From Agapanthus africanus (lineage: Eukaryota; Streptophyta; Magnoliopsida; Asparagales; Amaryllidaceae): a DNA stretch of 64,000 nucleotides. The DNA is taken from positions 263,586,867 to 263,650,866 of the forward strand of contig CM057342.1 of assembly GCA_030015575.1 (NCBI GenBank). The letters are read 5' to 3'. Shown piece by piece: positions 33,041 to 46,304 of the stretch; position 1 is the first letter of the stretch; each line of letters starts with the position of its first letter. Both the position numbers and the translations under genes were made by a program. The notes beneath the pieces are model-generated. The model worked only from the letters and a program-made list of their open reading frames with translations, did not search any database and was not told the DNA's origin.

Positions 33041-35414
33041 TTTATTATCTTGATTAGGGCGTGAAATGGTTGCTACCTGGAGAGAAAGAAAAGAAACACT
33101 TAGTGTGCGCTCTTGCAAGATTAGATTGATTATTAATTTGTCTAATCAGGATGGCTCCCACTGTTTCCTCAAATTCTTCTTCAAACCCTAAAAGAAGAAC
33201 GAGTCGGGATTAATCGCACGTTATAATATTTGCTTAACCTTTCAGATAGGCTAGTGTTGGTACTTCAAGGGAGGTTTTCCAATGCTTTCGCGAAGTTCTT
33301 CAATTATATAATCTCTTTTCCCTGGGGGCGTAGCCCCGCTAACACCGTTCTAGACACCTACTTGGTTTATAGCATTGATTGTTAAGTGAAATAATCTCCC
33401 GAGAGTAATCCTACTCATCAATGGAATCGGGATCCAACTATCATTGTGTGATGACCTAGATGGAATCCACTCTACTCACCACACTCTAGAAGGTATGCTA
33501 AATCTGCAAGTTTTCTGTATGTTTGAAACTCCCGATGTGGTTTTTTCCCCAAGCGGCTTCATGACCTTGACAGAGGTCAACATGTCATAAGCCAAAAGTT
33601 AAGTTCAACCCATTATTGTCCTGGATTAATTTAAACCCACCCGCAAAATCTCTTGACAGAGGTCAAAATGACTGTGCGACTGTCCTAAATAATCACATAT
33701 CTATGCAACAAACAAGCATTACTTAGCTACCATTCACTATGCCTTGACAGAGGTCAACATACACAGCATGAATACTAAGTAATACTTGTAAGAAATGATG
33801 GAGAGCTATGGCTGGGTTTTTGAACCTGAGGAGTTTTGAAAAGGAGTGGTTTAAGCTCCGCTTTTGAAAACTTCTTGTTTTGAAAAAAACCGAACAACCT
33901 ACAGTATAGACTTTTGCTCAAGAGATCACTCCCCGCAAAGGGATCTCAGCTCTTACCTCATAGAATGAGGTGCTGGATATTCACAACCGAATACCGCTAT
34001 GCAAAGCGAAAGAATAAAACTATAGTTTTTCGAAATTTGTTCCAACAACATCCTTTTAGGTTTCTTTTCTTGCATTAAGCAAAATTAATGCGGTTCCATC
34101 ATTTAACCTATCACACCAGAAAAGAACGAAAATATGATGTACGTATATGCCATCCGCATTCGCCACTGGGCTCGTCATCACCTGTTAGGTTACTTAACTA
34201 ACGACAGAGGGGGGGCTGGACTAGCGCGGGTGCAAAACATATACAATATCTACTAGTATATATATAAGTATATATAACTTTCTTCCCAGGCATGATAAAA
34301 TCAACATCACATAATCTCAGCCAAAAATACAGAATGGTGGATAATCTTGGAGCCCCGGGTTTCATTTGAGCCTCAAATAAAACCCAACGTTCCCGGTCGT
34401 GTGGATAGCCTATGAAATTAAAACTTAGACCCCTACGAGCAGGGCAAGTATCCCGCCAATCCCAGACGTGAGGCAACCCCAATCAAAAAAGTGAATGGGC
34501 CATCTAGCACTCCGCGGAATCCAGTAACTTAGGCGTCCCTCCGTGGGTCATCCTATACCCCTTACGAGTGCGGCGGATAGCCCGTCAATTCTAAAATGAA
34601 GCCCCCTCCATCTCAACGCCATGAGATGCGAACTTGTTGCCATCTAGACCCCGGCTATTCGTGCACTCCACCGCGGGGTAATCCTAGTACAAAAAATAAA
34701 AATAATATGTACAAATGGTGACATCGACATCAACCCGGTCGTGCCCCAAACAAATAATATACAACCCGGCAAAGACGACAGTCCACATGTCGAACACTCG
34801 CCCCGTAATATGAGTACACAAATGAATCTTTAACTGTACTACTATCATTGCACCATAAGCTATCCACAATGACTATCCAACCACAACCACAGCACAAACA
34901 CAGAACATCAACATGAATGTCATTTTCGCAAACCCGTCTAAAGGAACATATAGAAATTAGACGAGTTATACCGATTGAATGACATTCATGGTTGCAGATA
35001 GAAGTTAGTGTACTGTAAACTATTAAACAGTGTCAAATATAACGACTTCGAAACACTCTGAATTGCCCCAAACTCAAAGATAATAGAATATCCAACCTGG
35101 TCAAAAATAAACAATACCTGAAACCTAAACTCCAAGAGATAGAGAGAACGAAACAAAAACGATGCAATTTCTCCAATGCAAAACCGGTGGGTCGGTTTTT
35201 TTTGCATTTTGGCCGGTTAGTTTTGAGTAGAATTGCTTCGTTTTTGTTCTGGGTTCATCTCACAGTCAAAGGATCACTCTGAAATTGTTTTTAAAAAATT
35301 TGGAGCCTCTGAAAAAATCGACAGAAACTTGAAGTTTGATTTCGATGTTTCGGAGTTGTTTCGGTCTCGTTATTTTAACATCGTTTAAACCTGCTAGTGT
35401 AGGGTTTATGGGCT
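33041..35414 (-). other. Element B structured leader (no gag)
   Basis: Minus-strand leader of 2.4 kb, the size of the J leader. It has a hairpin of AACCGG/CCGGTT type (35182-35218) where others have the GC-rich one, a GTTAG:CTAAC hairpin (34184-34202), one copy of the paired-hairpin module (33920-34000) and three perfect TTGAC-AGAG-GTCAA hairpins (33567, 33653, 33744). Pyrimidine tract and CCAGG before pol at 33070-33100. No gag frame. Confidence 0.68.
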
Positions 35415-35427
35415 GGCTCTGATACCA
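35415..35427 (-). other. Element B primer binding site
   Basis: TGGTATCAGAGCC on the minus strand, directly next to the LTR end. Confidence 0.92.
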
Positions 35428-37525
35428 TGAAAGGTTATGCTAGCGCTACGGCCAACTTCCGTGGCCAAATGCGAAACAAATTTTTTTTCTAACGATCAAA
35501 ACTTGGCGCTAGAATAATCCTAAACCGGATCCACCATAAACCTAACTAGAAAAAAGAGAAGCTATCTACTATGAGAAGAGTTATACCATGAGACTCGACT
35601 CCTTCGGGTCTTCACTCCTCTCCTTTAGCATGCTCCTAGTGGCCTCCATGATCGAGCTTGATCAACAGCTTCCTCACGTCGAAGATGATCCACCCGAGAG
35701 TGTCTACTTTAGGCTCCAACCTCTAAACCGAGGTAATTAGGTCACTTGGTTTGCTAATCTAAGTAACCTAGGTGATGTAGAGAGTGATGATGAAATGTTT
35801 TGTCTCAAGAACCCTATGTTTTTCAACACATGAGACTATTAGGGCTTGAGGTAGAAGAAGAGAAGCTTGGAGGTGATGAGAGTGTTGTAGAGAGCAACTC
35901 AAGAGAACTCAAGTGAAGAATGGCTAAGATAATTGACTAATAAAGCAAGAATCTAAAGATAACCATAAACAATTATTTCCATCATAAAATATCTAGATGC
36001 TACCTTGCATCCATAGTAACTCTTAACTCACCAAGTGAGTTAACAAGTAGCCATGGTTCACTTAAGAAAAGTTAGAACCTCATACCTCCACCTCATTAAC
36101 CATTTAACTAAACGGTTAAAACAAATGATGAGGTTTCTTCTTCTAAAAGTATTCTTGTAACAAATTACAAGAATACTCCTCACCGTATATACATACCCGT
36201 ATTCGTATTCCGAAAAATACGAATACAAAAGAGACGAAAATAATCCAACAATATAATACTAGGATACAGCTTAAACCAATGCCCGCTAGTATTATCCGCC
36301 CGAACATCATGCGTGCACAAGTACACGTATGTGATCGTACCCTGCCGTAAAAGCATACAGCCTCTACATCATTTCGCCCGAAGCAGGGAAGCCATCTGTG
36401 TAGGACTCTAAAGACTCGACAGTACGCTGGCAGTGGGTTTAACCACAAGCACGTCAGCGGCACTAGCTATACGTAACGGCTACCCAGGTACCTTTCAAAA
36501 AGGAAAGCCGATGAGCAAACTCATCCGGATCCCAACCGAGCCTATCCGTGACAATATCCATACAGTCCTATCTCTTTGTCTAAGAGTATCACATACCGAG
36601 CCTAGGGGGTAGTAAACATCAGACTCTAATAACCCGATAATTCGTGCTGATGATGAGGCTCAGAACCAACCCGGGAAACTACTGATCAACCTATCAGTAA
36701 ATCCCAACTGCCTTAGCGAAGGTCTTATGGTCCTGACCAATCGAACACAGTGCGATATCGACTCCTAATACCGGGAGAGATGAATCCTCAACAATCGCCC
36801 ACTGCCTCCATGTGGCTCGGGACTATACCCAACCAAAATCTGTTTGCACGACTCAGTAGAGCCGTGGTTGGGTAGTGATCAAAGCACAGTGGGAACTCAC
36901 ACGAGACAAATGCCGATCTGAGGTCTGAAGACTAATCTGTACATATGTCACCTGAGAACTTCCATATGACGATATGTATAGTACCATCTGGAAGTTCTCC
37001 GTGAGTCCGTCCAGTGTACTCACACCCAGTGAGCACCTGTATACGATCTTAGGTGCATCTGACTAATGGATGTAGGACCAACCATTGCCCCTTGTCAGGA
37101 CTAGAAACGTATACACTAGTCTACTATGGAGTATCAATGCCCAGTCTCGATACTCACACGACTAGGGACCATTTAAGGATGTGCTTATGGACTACCCTGG
37201 TCCCACAAGTATGATCGCTATCACAACGCAGGTATTCAAGCAAGATCCTACGGGCTTTATCAACATATAACCGCAATATGTAATGATGTGTATAACATAT
37301 GCCATGTTAAGATAAAGTCAAACCATAATAGTATACTACTGTATCAAGTCTTTATCAATATGTGCAAGCTCGACAAAACATCAAAAGAAATAAATACACA
37401 TATCCTGATAAAGACAAGTCAAATAATATACTATATACTGAGCAAGATTGTCCTGTACATACATATCCCCAGCATCCATATGCATACATATACAATACTG
37501 GCCTCTAGGGCATAAATATCCAATA
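35428..37525 (-). repeat. Element B 5' LTR
   Basis: About 2098 bp; the U5 end reads ATAACCTTTCA at 35428. The U3 end is near 37525 (TATTGGATATTTATGCCC, with one change from the 3' LTR start). It matches the remnant at 8909-9301. Confidence 0.85.
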
Positions 37526-38051
37526 ACACATGCCTCCCCCTCTCCACAAAAGCAAGAGAGGAAAAAGAAAAGAGGATACGTTAAGTTTTATTCACATTCT
37601 TTTTCCTGTTCTCTCTTCTCTTGAAAACTTCCAACTCGAAAAAGAAAATAGAAAGAGAGAGAGAGCTTGAGAGATTCTTCACTACATCACTTACTAGCTA
37701 TTTTTAGCTAGTTTAGCTTGTAAGTTGCTTTACTTGCTATTTAGTGTGAATCTATAGCTTGGATTCGGAATCCCTTAGGTGGATCATCTTTGGCAAGGTC
37801 AATCGGCTCGCAAGCTTGTTTCCGATAACTTTGGTGCCTAGCTAGAGTCCATGGAGCTTCGTAGGGGCCTTCCTCAATTGGATGGACATGCTATAAAGGC
37901 AGCTAGCCCCTCTAAACTCTAGTAGGTTTTATCTTCTGTTGCTAGTTTAGTGTTTGGAATCGATCTCTAGGTTTGGTTTCCTCATGCTTGCTTGAAAATT
38001 TTTGTTTACAATTCACTTCAACATTAGCCGCGAGCACTAGGGAACCCTTCA
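37526..38051 (+). repeat. LTR fragment L, 3' end of a plus-strand LTR
   Basis: The sequence has the layout of the last 0.5 kb of these LTRs (pyrimidine tracts, GGTGGATCATCTTTGGCAAG-type stretch) and ends AGGGAACCCTTCA, similar to the B LTR end. B is inserted at its left side; its right side abuts minus-strand element F. The rest was lost with the left end of B. Confidence 0.55.
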
Positions 38052-39252
38052 ATACCTAGCATAAGTATCTAAATTTTCGATCATTTTGAAGAATCTTGTT
38101 ACTTCCAACGTATAGTTCTCTACTTTATTCTTCTACCAATAAAATTCTCAAAAACTTTAGACTCAGCATTTCAACGAATGTGTGTCTAAAACTAGAGAAG
38201 TCATAAATAAATCGTAATGAAGTAAAAGTACCAACCTCTTGTCCATGAGGACACCGGAAAACTTACATTACCATGTATAAGACCCAAGAGTTTACTAACT
38301 TAAAATTCCGTGTGTTGTAAGTTGAGAACTGCATTTTGGTTAAGAACGTCAATACCGTTATTCAATGCACCTTATCTTATCATCAACTGGTAAAGGTAAA
38401 CATATTTTTCAAAATATATATCTTATTTTATTAAATAAAGAGACAGATATATCAGATTTTAAAAAAAAATGGAGCACAATAACGGTTATTCAAAACCAAA
38501 TATTTGCCGTTAGGTAAAAACCAGATGATTTAATCCAATATCACCAATTGCTACGAATTCCAATATTGAGAATTAAATCACTCATTTCCAAATACTCTAC
38601 ACCTTCTCAGTATCTGTAACGCCCTACAGATGTGGAATTTTAATCTGGCATACATATACCATAAAGTCAGAACTAATTGGGAAACAGTTTTCAATTACAA
38701 CCAAACATTAAATTGTTCCAAGGTGGTGGTCGGGTATTCCTAGTAATGCATCTTCCACTGCCCTGATTCATGAAACTAGTTGCTATTTCTTTTTCCCTCA
38801 CTTCAATCCCTTTATATGTCTATACATCTTATTTTCTGTACACCACACTTAGGCTAGTTGGTTTTCTACCTTCCCTAACTTTCGGCACCAGCCTAATATT
38901 TGGAAGAAGACTATCCAATAAGCATAACTGGTATACTCTCCTTATACAAAGAGATTTCAACTCGAGAGAAGGTGAAGAAAGGGAGACAACCGAATTATAC
39001 AATTCAATTTCTTCAGAACCCGTGGTCATTCTCGACTAAAGCAATTTTTTTGAGTTCGTATGTAACTATACGATGACCTTCCAAGCAATATGGATCTCCG
39101 TAATGATACAGAGTGTTCTTGAGAAGGCAAAGGGTAAAGTAGGAGTGGCAGAGATATATGCGACTTTGTCGTGAATTATGATAATCCAAAACCAGAGTTT
39201 GTAAAAAGATTAGTTTAACTTGGTTTATGAGTTTTAGTTTAAGATCAGTCAT
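38052..39252 (-). pseudogene. Element F pol remnant, integrase to start
   Basis: Minus-strand copia sequence, strongly decayed. 38052-38300 matches the integrase core and aligns with window positions 70-150 of E on the other strand; the zinc region and protease follow with deletions, and an ATG at 39252 corresponds to the pol start of C and H. No usable frame; the 60-80 codon frames here are by-products. Confidence 0.72.
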
Positions 39253-40332
39253 GGCTGCTAATCAGAGAGAGAGAGAAAAGAAACACTCAGTATGCACTCT
39301 ATCAAAATTAGATTGGTTTATTAATTTATCTAATCATGATGGTTCTCACTGTTTTCTCGAATTCTCCTTCAAACCTTAAAAGGAGAATTAGTCGGGATCA
39401 TGTACACTTTACAAGTTCGCTAACTATTCAGCCGGGCCAGTGTTGGTACTTCGAGGGAGGTTCTCCGTGCCTTTGTACGGACCTAATTAAAGGAAACCCT
39501 GTTTCCGCGGAGGCATAATCTCGTTAATATCTTTCTAGATACCTAATAGGTTAGCTATTTGTGAAGTGAAAATCTTCCGGGAGTAATACCTACTCATCTG
39601 TGGGAATCAGGACCCAACTATCATTGTATGATAACTTTGAAGGAAGCCGACCAAAATCACGACATTCCAGAAGATATGCACATACTTAGCAGGTTTCTCT
39701 TATATTTGAAACCCCCGATATGGTTTTTGCCCCTAACGGCCTATGACCTTAACAAGGTCAACAAGTCATAAGCCGCAAGTCAAGTTCAACCAGTCATTAT
39801 CTTGATTACCCTAAACGCACATGTACAACCCTTAACAAGGTCAACAAAGTTGTATGAATGTTCTAGTTAATCACATCATATGCTACAAACAAGCAATACT
39901 TAGCTACCGTATACTACGTCTTAACAAGATCAACAAACGCAGCACGAATACTAAGCATTACTCATAGGAAATAACGGAAGGCTAAGGATGGTTTTTGCAA
40001 AATCCCGTTAATGTAATGAACTTGATATTGTTGAAGGAACTCAAGTGGCTTTAAAAAAGAGTGGTTTAGGCTCCGTTTTTAAAACGAGCGGTTTTGAAGA
40101 AAACCAAGTAGTTTTAAAAATTGGTTCCGACAACATCATTTAAGTTTTTTTTTCTTGCATATATCGCAGTCCCATCATTTTAAAGTTTCTATCCACAACA
40201 GAAAAAACCAAAAATAGCATGCTTTATATGCCATCCGCATTCATTATGAGGTCTCGGGTCTTCACCGTAAGGTTACTTAACTTACGGCAGGGCGGAGGCA
40301 GTGCTAGCGCGAATGCAAAACATATAAAAGTA

Positions 40333-40388
<56 letters not shown>

Positions 40389-40457
40389 TCGCATGTAAGT
40401 AATAATCATCACATGCATGTGATACACCAAAAAAAATATAGAATATGCCAATCCTAT
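39253..40457 (-). other. Element F leader remnant
   Basis: Minus-strand leader with pyrimidine tract (39255-39285), three hairpin repeats TTAAC-AAG-GTCAA (39749, 39832, 39921; the last slightly changed) and CCGTAAG:CTTACGG hairpin (40265-40287). The paired-hairpin module is lost. A long AT microsatellite follows. It is cut at 40457 by LTR G. Confidence 0.65.
40335..40386. repeat. AT microsatellite
   Basis: About 26 uninterrupted AT units in the F leader. Confidence 0.95.
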
Positions 40458-40942
40458 GTTGGATATGTATGCTCTAGAGGCCATTATTGTATATGTATAC
40501 ATATAGATGCTGGTGATATGTATGTACAGGACAATCTTGCTCAGTTATATAGTATATTATTTGAGTTGTCTTTATCGGGATATGTGTATTTGTTTTTATT
40601 GATGTTTTATCCAGCTTGCACATATTGGTAAAGAATCGATACAGCAGTATACTGTTATGTTTTATCTTTATCTTAACATGTGCATATGTTATATATGTCG
40701 ACCACATGTTGATAAAACTCGTAGGATCTTACTTGACTACCAGCGTTATGATGGCGATCATACTTATGGGAGCTGGGTAGTCTATAAGCACATCCTTAAA
40801 AGTCCCAAGTCGTAGGGGTATCGAGCTCGGGCATCAATACTCCAGAGTAGACTTGCGTATACGTTTCGAGATCCCGACGAGGGGCGGTGGTTGGTCCTAC
40901 ACACATTGGTGTGATCACCTAAGATTGTATACGGGTACTCAC
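40458..40942 (+). repeat. LTR G, first part
   Basis: Starts TGTTGGATATGTATGCTC and follows the B LTR in the opposite orientation. Cut at 40942 by H; the last five bases CTCAC are its target duplication. Continues at 61839. Whether G is a solo LTR or part of an element cannot be seen. Confidence 0.85.
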
Positions 40943-43161
40943 TGTAGGGTTACTAGGCACACTCAAGAGGTTCCACAAGGCATCAACCATGCCAAATTCA
41001 AATTTTCCGGTGCCGAGAAACCCTAAACTAGATCGTTAACTAGAGATTAGGTGAAAGAACATGCAAGCAAACTACTTTGCTACTAAGTGAATGGAAATAC
41101 AACCTTTGTAGATCTGGTCCTCCACTTCTAAAGCACCATGTTGACGTCCCTCCGCTGCGATCATCGAGATCCCGGACTCTAGCGATGGTTTCGTCGGAGA
41201 AATGATCGGGCTAGGTCATTGACTTCGAGGCCGAAGATGATCTACGTCGGGGAGACTCAAACTCAAGCTTTTCCTTCACTTGGTCAAAAACTTTGTGAAG
41301 AGAACACCCTATACTACATGGCAAGTGGTAGAGGATGAAGAAATAGAAAGTGGGTTCACTTTAGAATTGGATTTTTCACTCTTTTTCTCATGGCACCATT
41401 GGAGCTCTCAAGCTTTTGTGAGCTTGATGAAGATGAAGAAGAAGAAAAGAATCATATGAATTAAATGAATAATATGAATACTTATCCTTTTAATCATGGC
41501 ACCATGGTTGAGTTAAGCCCTCATGCTTAACTCATGTAGAGATTTAACCAAAGCAATAGGTTAAGGGTTGGGTTAGCTAATATCTTAAACAAATGACAAA
41601 AAGAGTTGACTTTGTCAATGTTCATCAAGCTTCATGAAGCTTGATAACTTTGACCAAAGTCATACTATTTTGTTATATGCTTAGGAAAATAGTAAACCCT
41701 AATCTAACCTTGATTTGGTTCAAGTCTCATACACTCAACTTGTTTGTATCATCAAACATGATACAAACATGTACACTTGCATATATCACATATAAACAAT
41801 GTGCACATCCAAGTGAGAAAATCAATCTTAAGTGAACCAATACTAGTTAATGTAAAGAAATATATCAAATATATAATTATACATTAAATCATTAAATCAA
41901 CACTTGATTTAACGATCCGGTCATATCGCATATAACCGACTAATATCAATAGTAACAACTTATCGAATCAACATTTGATCTGATAACCCGGCTATATCGC
42001 ATACAGCCGATCAATGTCACAATTCATGAGAATAGAATTCAGTATCACATACTGGTATTATTCTCGGTCCCGCACATATCTCATATGCGCTCCTATTTCG
42101 TTTCGCTTGAGCCAGAAAACCCCTGTGTAGGACTCTAAAGACTCGTCAATACGCCGGTAGTGGGCGATGATCATATCAAACACCCACAGGCCGCAAGCAG
42201 TCTGCTAAACGTAACGGCCACCCGGGTAATGAGCGATCAGAAGATCAACGAGCAAGCCCGCTCACACTCCTGTGAATCCAACCAGTAACACTACCGTACA
42301 GTCCGGTCTGTTCGTCTGATATGTCGCATATCTCGTCTAGGGGTGGTAAACGTCAGACCCCAATAACTCGATAAGTCATGTCGATATGAGGCTCATAACA
42401 GGTCGAGAAACTACTGGTAACACTTACCAGTAAATCCCTAAAGCAGCCTTGGCCAAGGACTTCCTGTTATAGCCAATCGAGCACTGCGCAACATCAAATC
42501 CCTATACCGGGAGAGACGAAACCCCTCCTATCGCTCATTGCCTCCATGTGACTCGGGACTGTACCCAAAAGCCACCTTTTTGCACGCCCTCTTGGACGTG
42601 GTATGATGGAAATCAAAGCACAGTGGGAATCACACAAGACTCTATGACGATCTCGGGTCTACAGACTAACCTGTACCAGTGTCACCAGAGAACTGCCATC
42701 TGACGTAAGGTATAATACCATCTGGAAGTTCTCGGTGAGTCCGTCCAGTGTACCCAGTCTTTACTAAGCACCCGTATATCATCTCTGATGTCAAACAATA
42801 ATGGATATGGGATCATCCATCGCCCATCTATATGGGTCGAGAAGCTACACGCTAGTCTATTCTGGTATATCGATGCCCCGTCTCGATACACCCATTACTA
42901 GGGACATTGAAGGATGTACTTATGGACTACCATGTCCCCACTAGTATGATCCGCATCATAGTCCAGGTAGTCAAGTACACATCCTAAGGGCTTTACCAAC
43001 ATGTAACAGAGAGACAATCAGTGTACACGTTAAGGTAAAGTGTAACCAGATAGCATACTATCATATCGAGCAAGAAAGTCATCCCTATATATGTCCAAGC
43101 ATCCACTATAATATACATCCTATGTATAGTAATGGCCTCTAGGGCATATATATAACTAACA
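40943..43161 (-). repeat. Element H 3' LTR
   Basis: 2219 bp; collinear with 59633-61833 except 18 extra bases near 41455. It holds a 22-bp perfect palindrome at 41624-41645 built from TTC/GAA cores, and W-box cores at both sides. Confidence 0.94.
41621..41645 (-). promoter_or_regulatory. Palindromic TTC/GAA array in H LTR
   Basis: Array TTC-at-CAA-gc-TTC-at-GAA-gc-TTG with 2-nt spacing, two perfect cores and degenerate outer ones; the inner 22 bp are an exact palindrome. Repeated in the 5' LTR at 60293-60317. Degenerate heat-shock-element reading is an inference. Confidence 0.4.
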
Positions 43162-46100
43162 ATCTCCCACTTGCACTATGGCCATCTGATAGCAGTGGTT
43201 GTAGTATCTCATAGTCAACCATCCCATAAAAGTCTCTCTCTGGGAAAAGGCCTTTGTGAGTGGATCCGCTGTGTTGTTCTCTGAGTCTACTCTCTTAACC
43301 TCGATCCCCTGGAGATCAACCATCTCCATGATCAGGTGATACTACCTAAGAATATGTCTGGATCACTGATGGGACGGACGTTCCTTGGCATAAGCCACAA
43401 CTCCATTGACACACAATGGGAGGAACTAAGTTCATCTCATGAACAAATATACATCCAGACTGCCTCTTTGGTAGTATCTTAAGTAGCGATGTATCCAGCC
43501 TTTATCGTCTAGTATGCCACGGTATCTAGCTTGGAACTCTTCCAACATACCGTCTCTTTACTGAGGGTAAAGACAATGCCTGGGACTGACATTCAGTCGT
43601 CCTTATCACCCTGGAATCTTTCCAGTGATTCTCCCCAGGATCAATTGATACCATCTCACTACAACTAGTGAGTATCCTAACATCCAATTAGATCTATCTC
43701 ATAGATCCAAAACCCAGGATTTAGGAGGTATCACTTTGATCCTTTATGGAGAATCCTTGTGATAAGCGGAGATTGACCGAGCGTAGCATAGGAAACTCCT
43801 TTCTTATCAAGAGTATGTCATCCACGTACTCTACGAGGATCACCACCATACTCCATACTACTTTTTTGTATATACAAGGTTCATCTACCATTTTGATGAT
43901 GTCAAACTCATTGACTAACTCATCAAAACAGATGTTCCAACTCCGCGATGCCTGCTTTAATCTGTAAAGCAACTTGCACACGTTTCCGCTGCTCCCACTG
44001 TTTACGAATCCCTCTGGCTGTGTACTTATAGACGTTCTCTTCCAAATCATCATTTAGAAAAACAGTCAAGACACCCAACCGCCAGATATCGTAGTCATGG
44101 TATGTAGCCGTGGCAAGTAGGATCTGGATGGACATAAGCATAGGTACATAGAAAAGGTTTCATCATAATCCATACATGGTCAATGATGCAAACTTTTAAC
44201 AAGTCTAGCTTTGAAAGTCTCAAATTTTCCATGTACACCAAGTAATCTTCTCAAGATATACTTGCTCCTGATGGGGATTTAACCCTTCAGATAAAGCAAC
44301 CAAAGTCCATACTTTGTTGGTGTATAAGGATTCCATCTCATATCGATAAGCATCCAGCCATTCTTACAGAGTCACACTCCTGATGGCCTGCTCGAAACTA
44401 GTTGGGTCATCATCTCATGATGCAATCCTTGCTCCCACTGTCATAGAGAAACCGAAGTAACTCTCAGGTGGGTGGGGAACCCTACTAGATCGGCGGAGAG
44501 GCTGAGGTTCGTTGGTTGCTATTGAATTCTTTGGTTCTACCAAATCATCAGCTGCAGTTTGTATAGCTGGAACTGTTTCCAGTTTTACCTCATGTCCTCT
44601 AATTTCTTCACAATAAATTCCCTTTCATAAAGGTGGCATGCTGAGTAACAAAACATCTTTTGTTCCTCGGTTAGGTAGAAGATATTCCCTTGTGTATGCT
44701 TGGGATATCCAACAAACTTCTACAGATCTGACTTTGCCTCGAGCTTGTCCGGATTTTGCTTTTAGACATAGGCCGGACAACCCCAAATCTTAACAAACTT
44801 AAGATATGGGCTCTTCCCTTTCCATATCTCATATGAAGTGGTAGGAAACTGATTTGATCGGAACCATATTCAATAGGTATGCAACTTCATAAGTGCATAA
44901 CTCACTAAAAGGAAATAGGAAACTCAGTAGTACTCATCATAGAGCACACCATATCACATAGGGTGCTATTGCTCCGCCCCGATATACCATCGTGCTATGG
45001 TGTATACGGAGGAGTAATACTGAGAGAGAATCTCATTCTCCTTTAGAATAATCCAGGAATTCCGTGCTCAAGTATTCTCCTCCTTGATCACATCAAAGGA
45101 CATAATACTTATACCCGTTTTTGGTTCTCTACTTCTAACTTATATTCTGTGAATATCTCAAAAGGTTCGGACTTGTGTTTCAACAGGAATATAGGTCTGA
45201 ATCTTGAGAGATTATCAGAGAATGTAATGAAGTACAAAGAACCAGTCCTGGCATATGCAGACAGGGGACCTTACATACATCAACATGTATCATCCCAAGA
45301 GTTCACTAACTCTTTCTCTGTTTCCAATAAACAGAGCTATGGTCATCTTATCTCTGTGACATGACTGGCAAGTTTCACAAGATGTAAATTCAAACTAATT
45401 TAAATATGCATCTAAATGTAACTTCAGCCAGTCGGGTCGCATTGATATGACCTAGTCTACAATGCATCAAGAAGGATTCGTTCATTTCTGAACTCTTCCT
45501 CTTGTGTGTGTTCTGTATACTAGGAACTGTAGTTTGATTTAGAACGTCAATGCTTTTAGATAACGTGCCTGAACCGATCAACTATTGATATAGGAAATGT
45601 TCAAAACATTATCCAACAATACAAAATTGTATCCTTCTTTAATAAATAAAGAGATTGATATGATTTTGTATATCAGGTTCGGTATCTAATAGCATTTGTT
45701 CAGAATCAATGTATTCTGGTAATACAGGGTGACAGTGACCAACAGACTTGGCTGCAACACTTGCACCATTTTCTGCCTCATGAAACTTATCACCCGTTCT
45801 CAGTTCTCTACCTTTCTGTAGCCCATGTAACAAATTACATATGCGGGATCCTGATCTGGTATCACATACCCAGTACGTAAAAAATACTGAGAAACAGTTC
45901 TCTGTAATGAACACACCCGAAGATGATGCATCAACATGCACTCTCTTCGTTTGGGCGGCACGGGAATTCTGGTAATCCCCAATTTCCTGCTCTGTCTTAT
46001 AACAATTATAAGTTGGAGCAGGACCAACGTTCCCCAGCTCAGTATAACAAGCGGGTTCGGTCAATGTATCCGTATTATTATCTTGATTAAGGCGTGACAT
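43162..46100 (-). pseudogene. Element H pol, decayed
   Basis: ATG at 46100 (MSRLNQDNN start), protease region altered to CDTRSGS near 45850, zinc/pre-integrase region near 45400-45500, integrase 44700-45350, RT 43750-44150 with YVDD present, RNase H end 43180-43260. Stops and frameshifts throughout. It shares with C and I the RNase H deletion and the change that turns the QPEGF-encoding region into a TATAAGTACACAGCC stretch with a stop. Enzymatically dead. Confidence 0.88.
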
Positions 46101-46304
46101 GGTCGCTACCTGGAGAGAGAGAGAAGAAAACACTCTGCGTGCGCTCTTGCAAGATCAGATTGGTTATTATTATATCTAATCAGGATGGCTCCCACTGTTT
46201 TTATCAAATCTTCCTTCAAACCCTAAAAGGAAAGACTAGCCGGGATTAATTACACGCTACAAGTTCGCCAATCTTTCAGCCAGGCCAGTGTCGGTACTTT
46301 GAGG
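46101..46304 (-). other. Element H leader, part next to pol
   Basis: Pyrimidine tract with CCAGG before pol, hairpin GATTAGAT/ATCTGATC, and the GTGGGAGCC polypurine-like stretch. Cut by I; the last five bases TGAGG (46300-46304) are its target duplication. Confidence 0.8.

Larger units (their letters stand above)
8909..37525 (-). mobile_element. Element B: copia element split by S, J and C
   Basis: Reading from right to left: 5' LTR 37525-35428, primer site 35427-35415, leader, pol start near 33040, then pol interrupted by C (23568-32800) and by J (12380-22113), polypurine tract, and a 3' LTR remnant broken by S and D. The pieces join in the right order when the three insertions are removed, and each insertion has an exact target duplication, so the reconstruction is secure. 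B shares the J-type leader (without the extra 0.9-kb segment) and the J-type downstream start codon, so it is an older relative of J. Its right end near 37525 lies inside the LTR fragment L. Confidence 0.88.
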
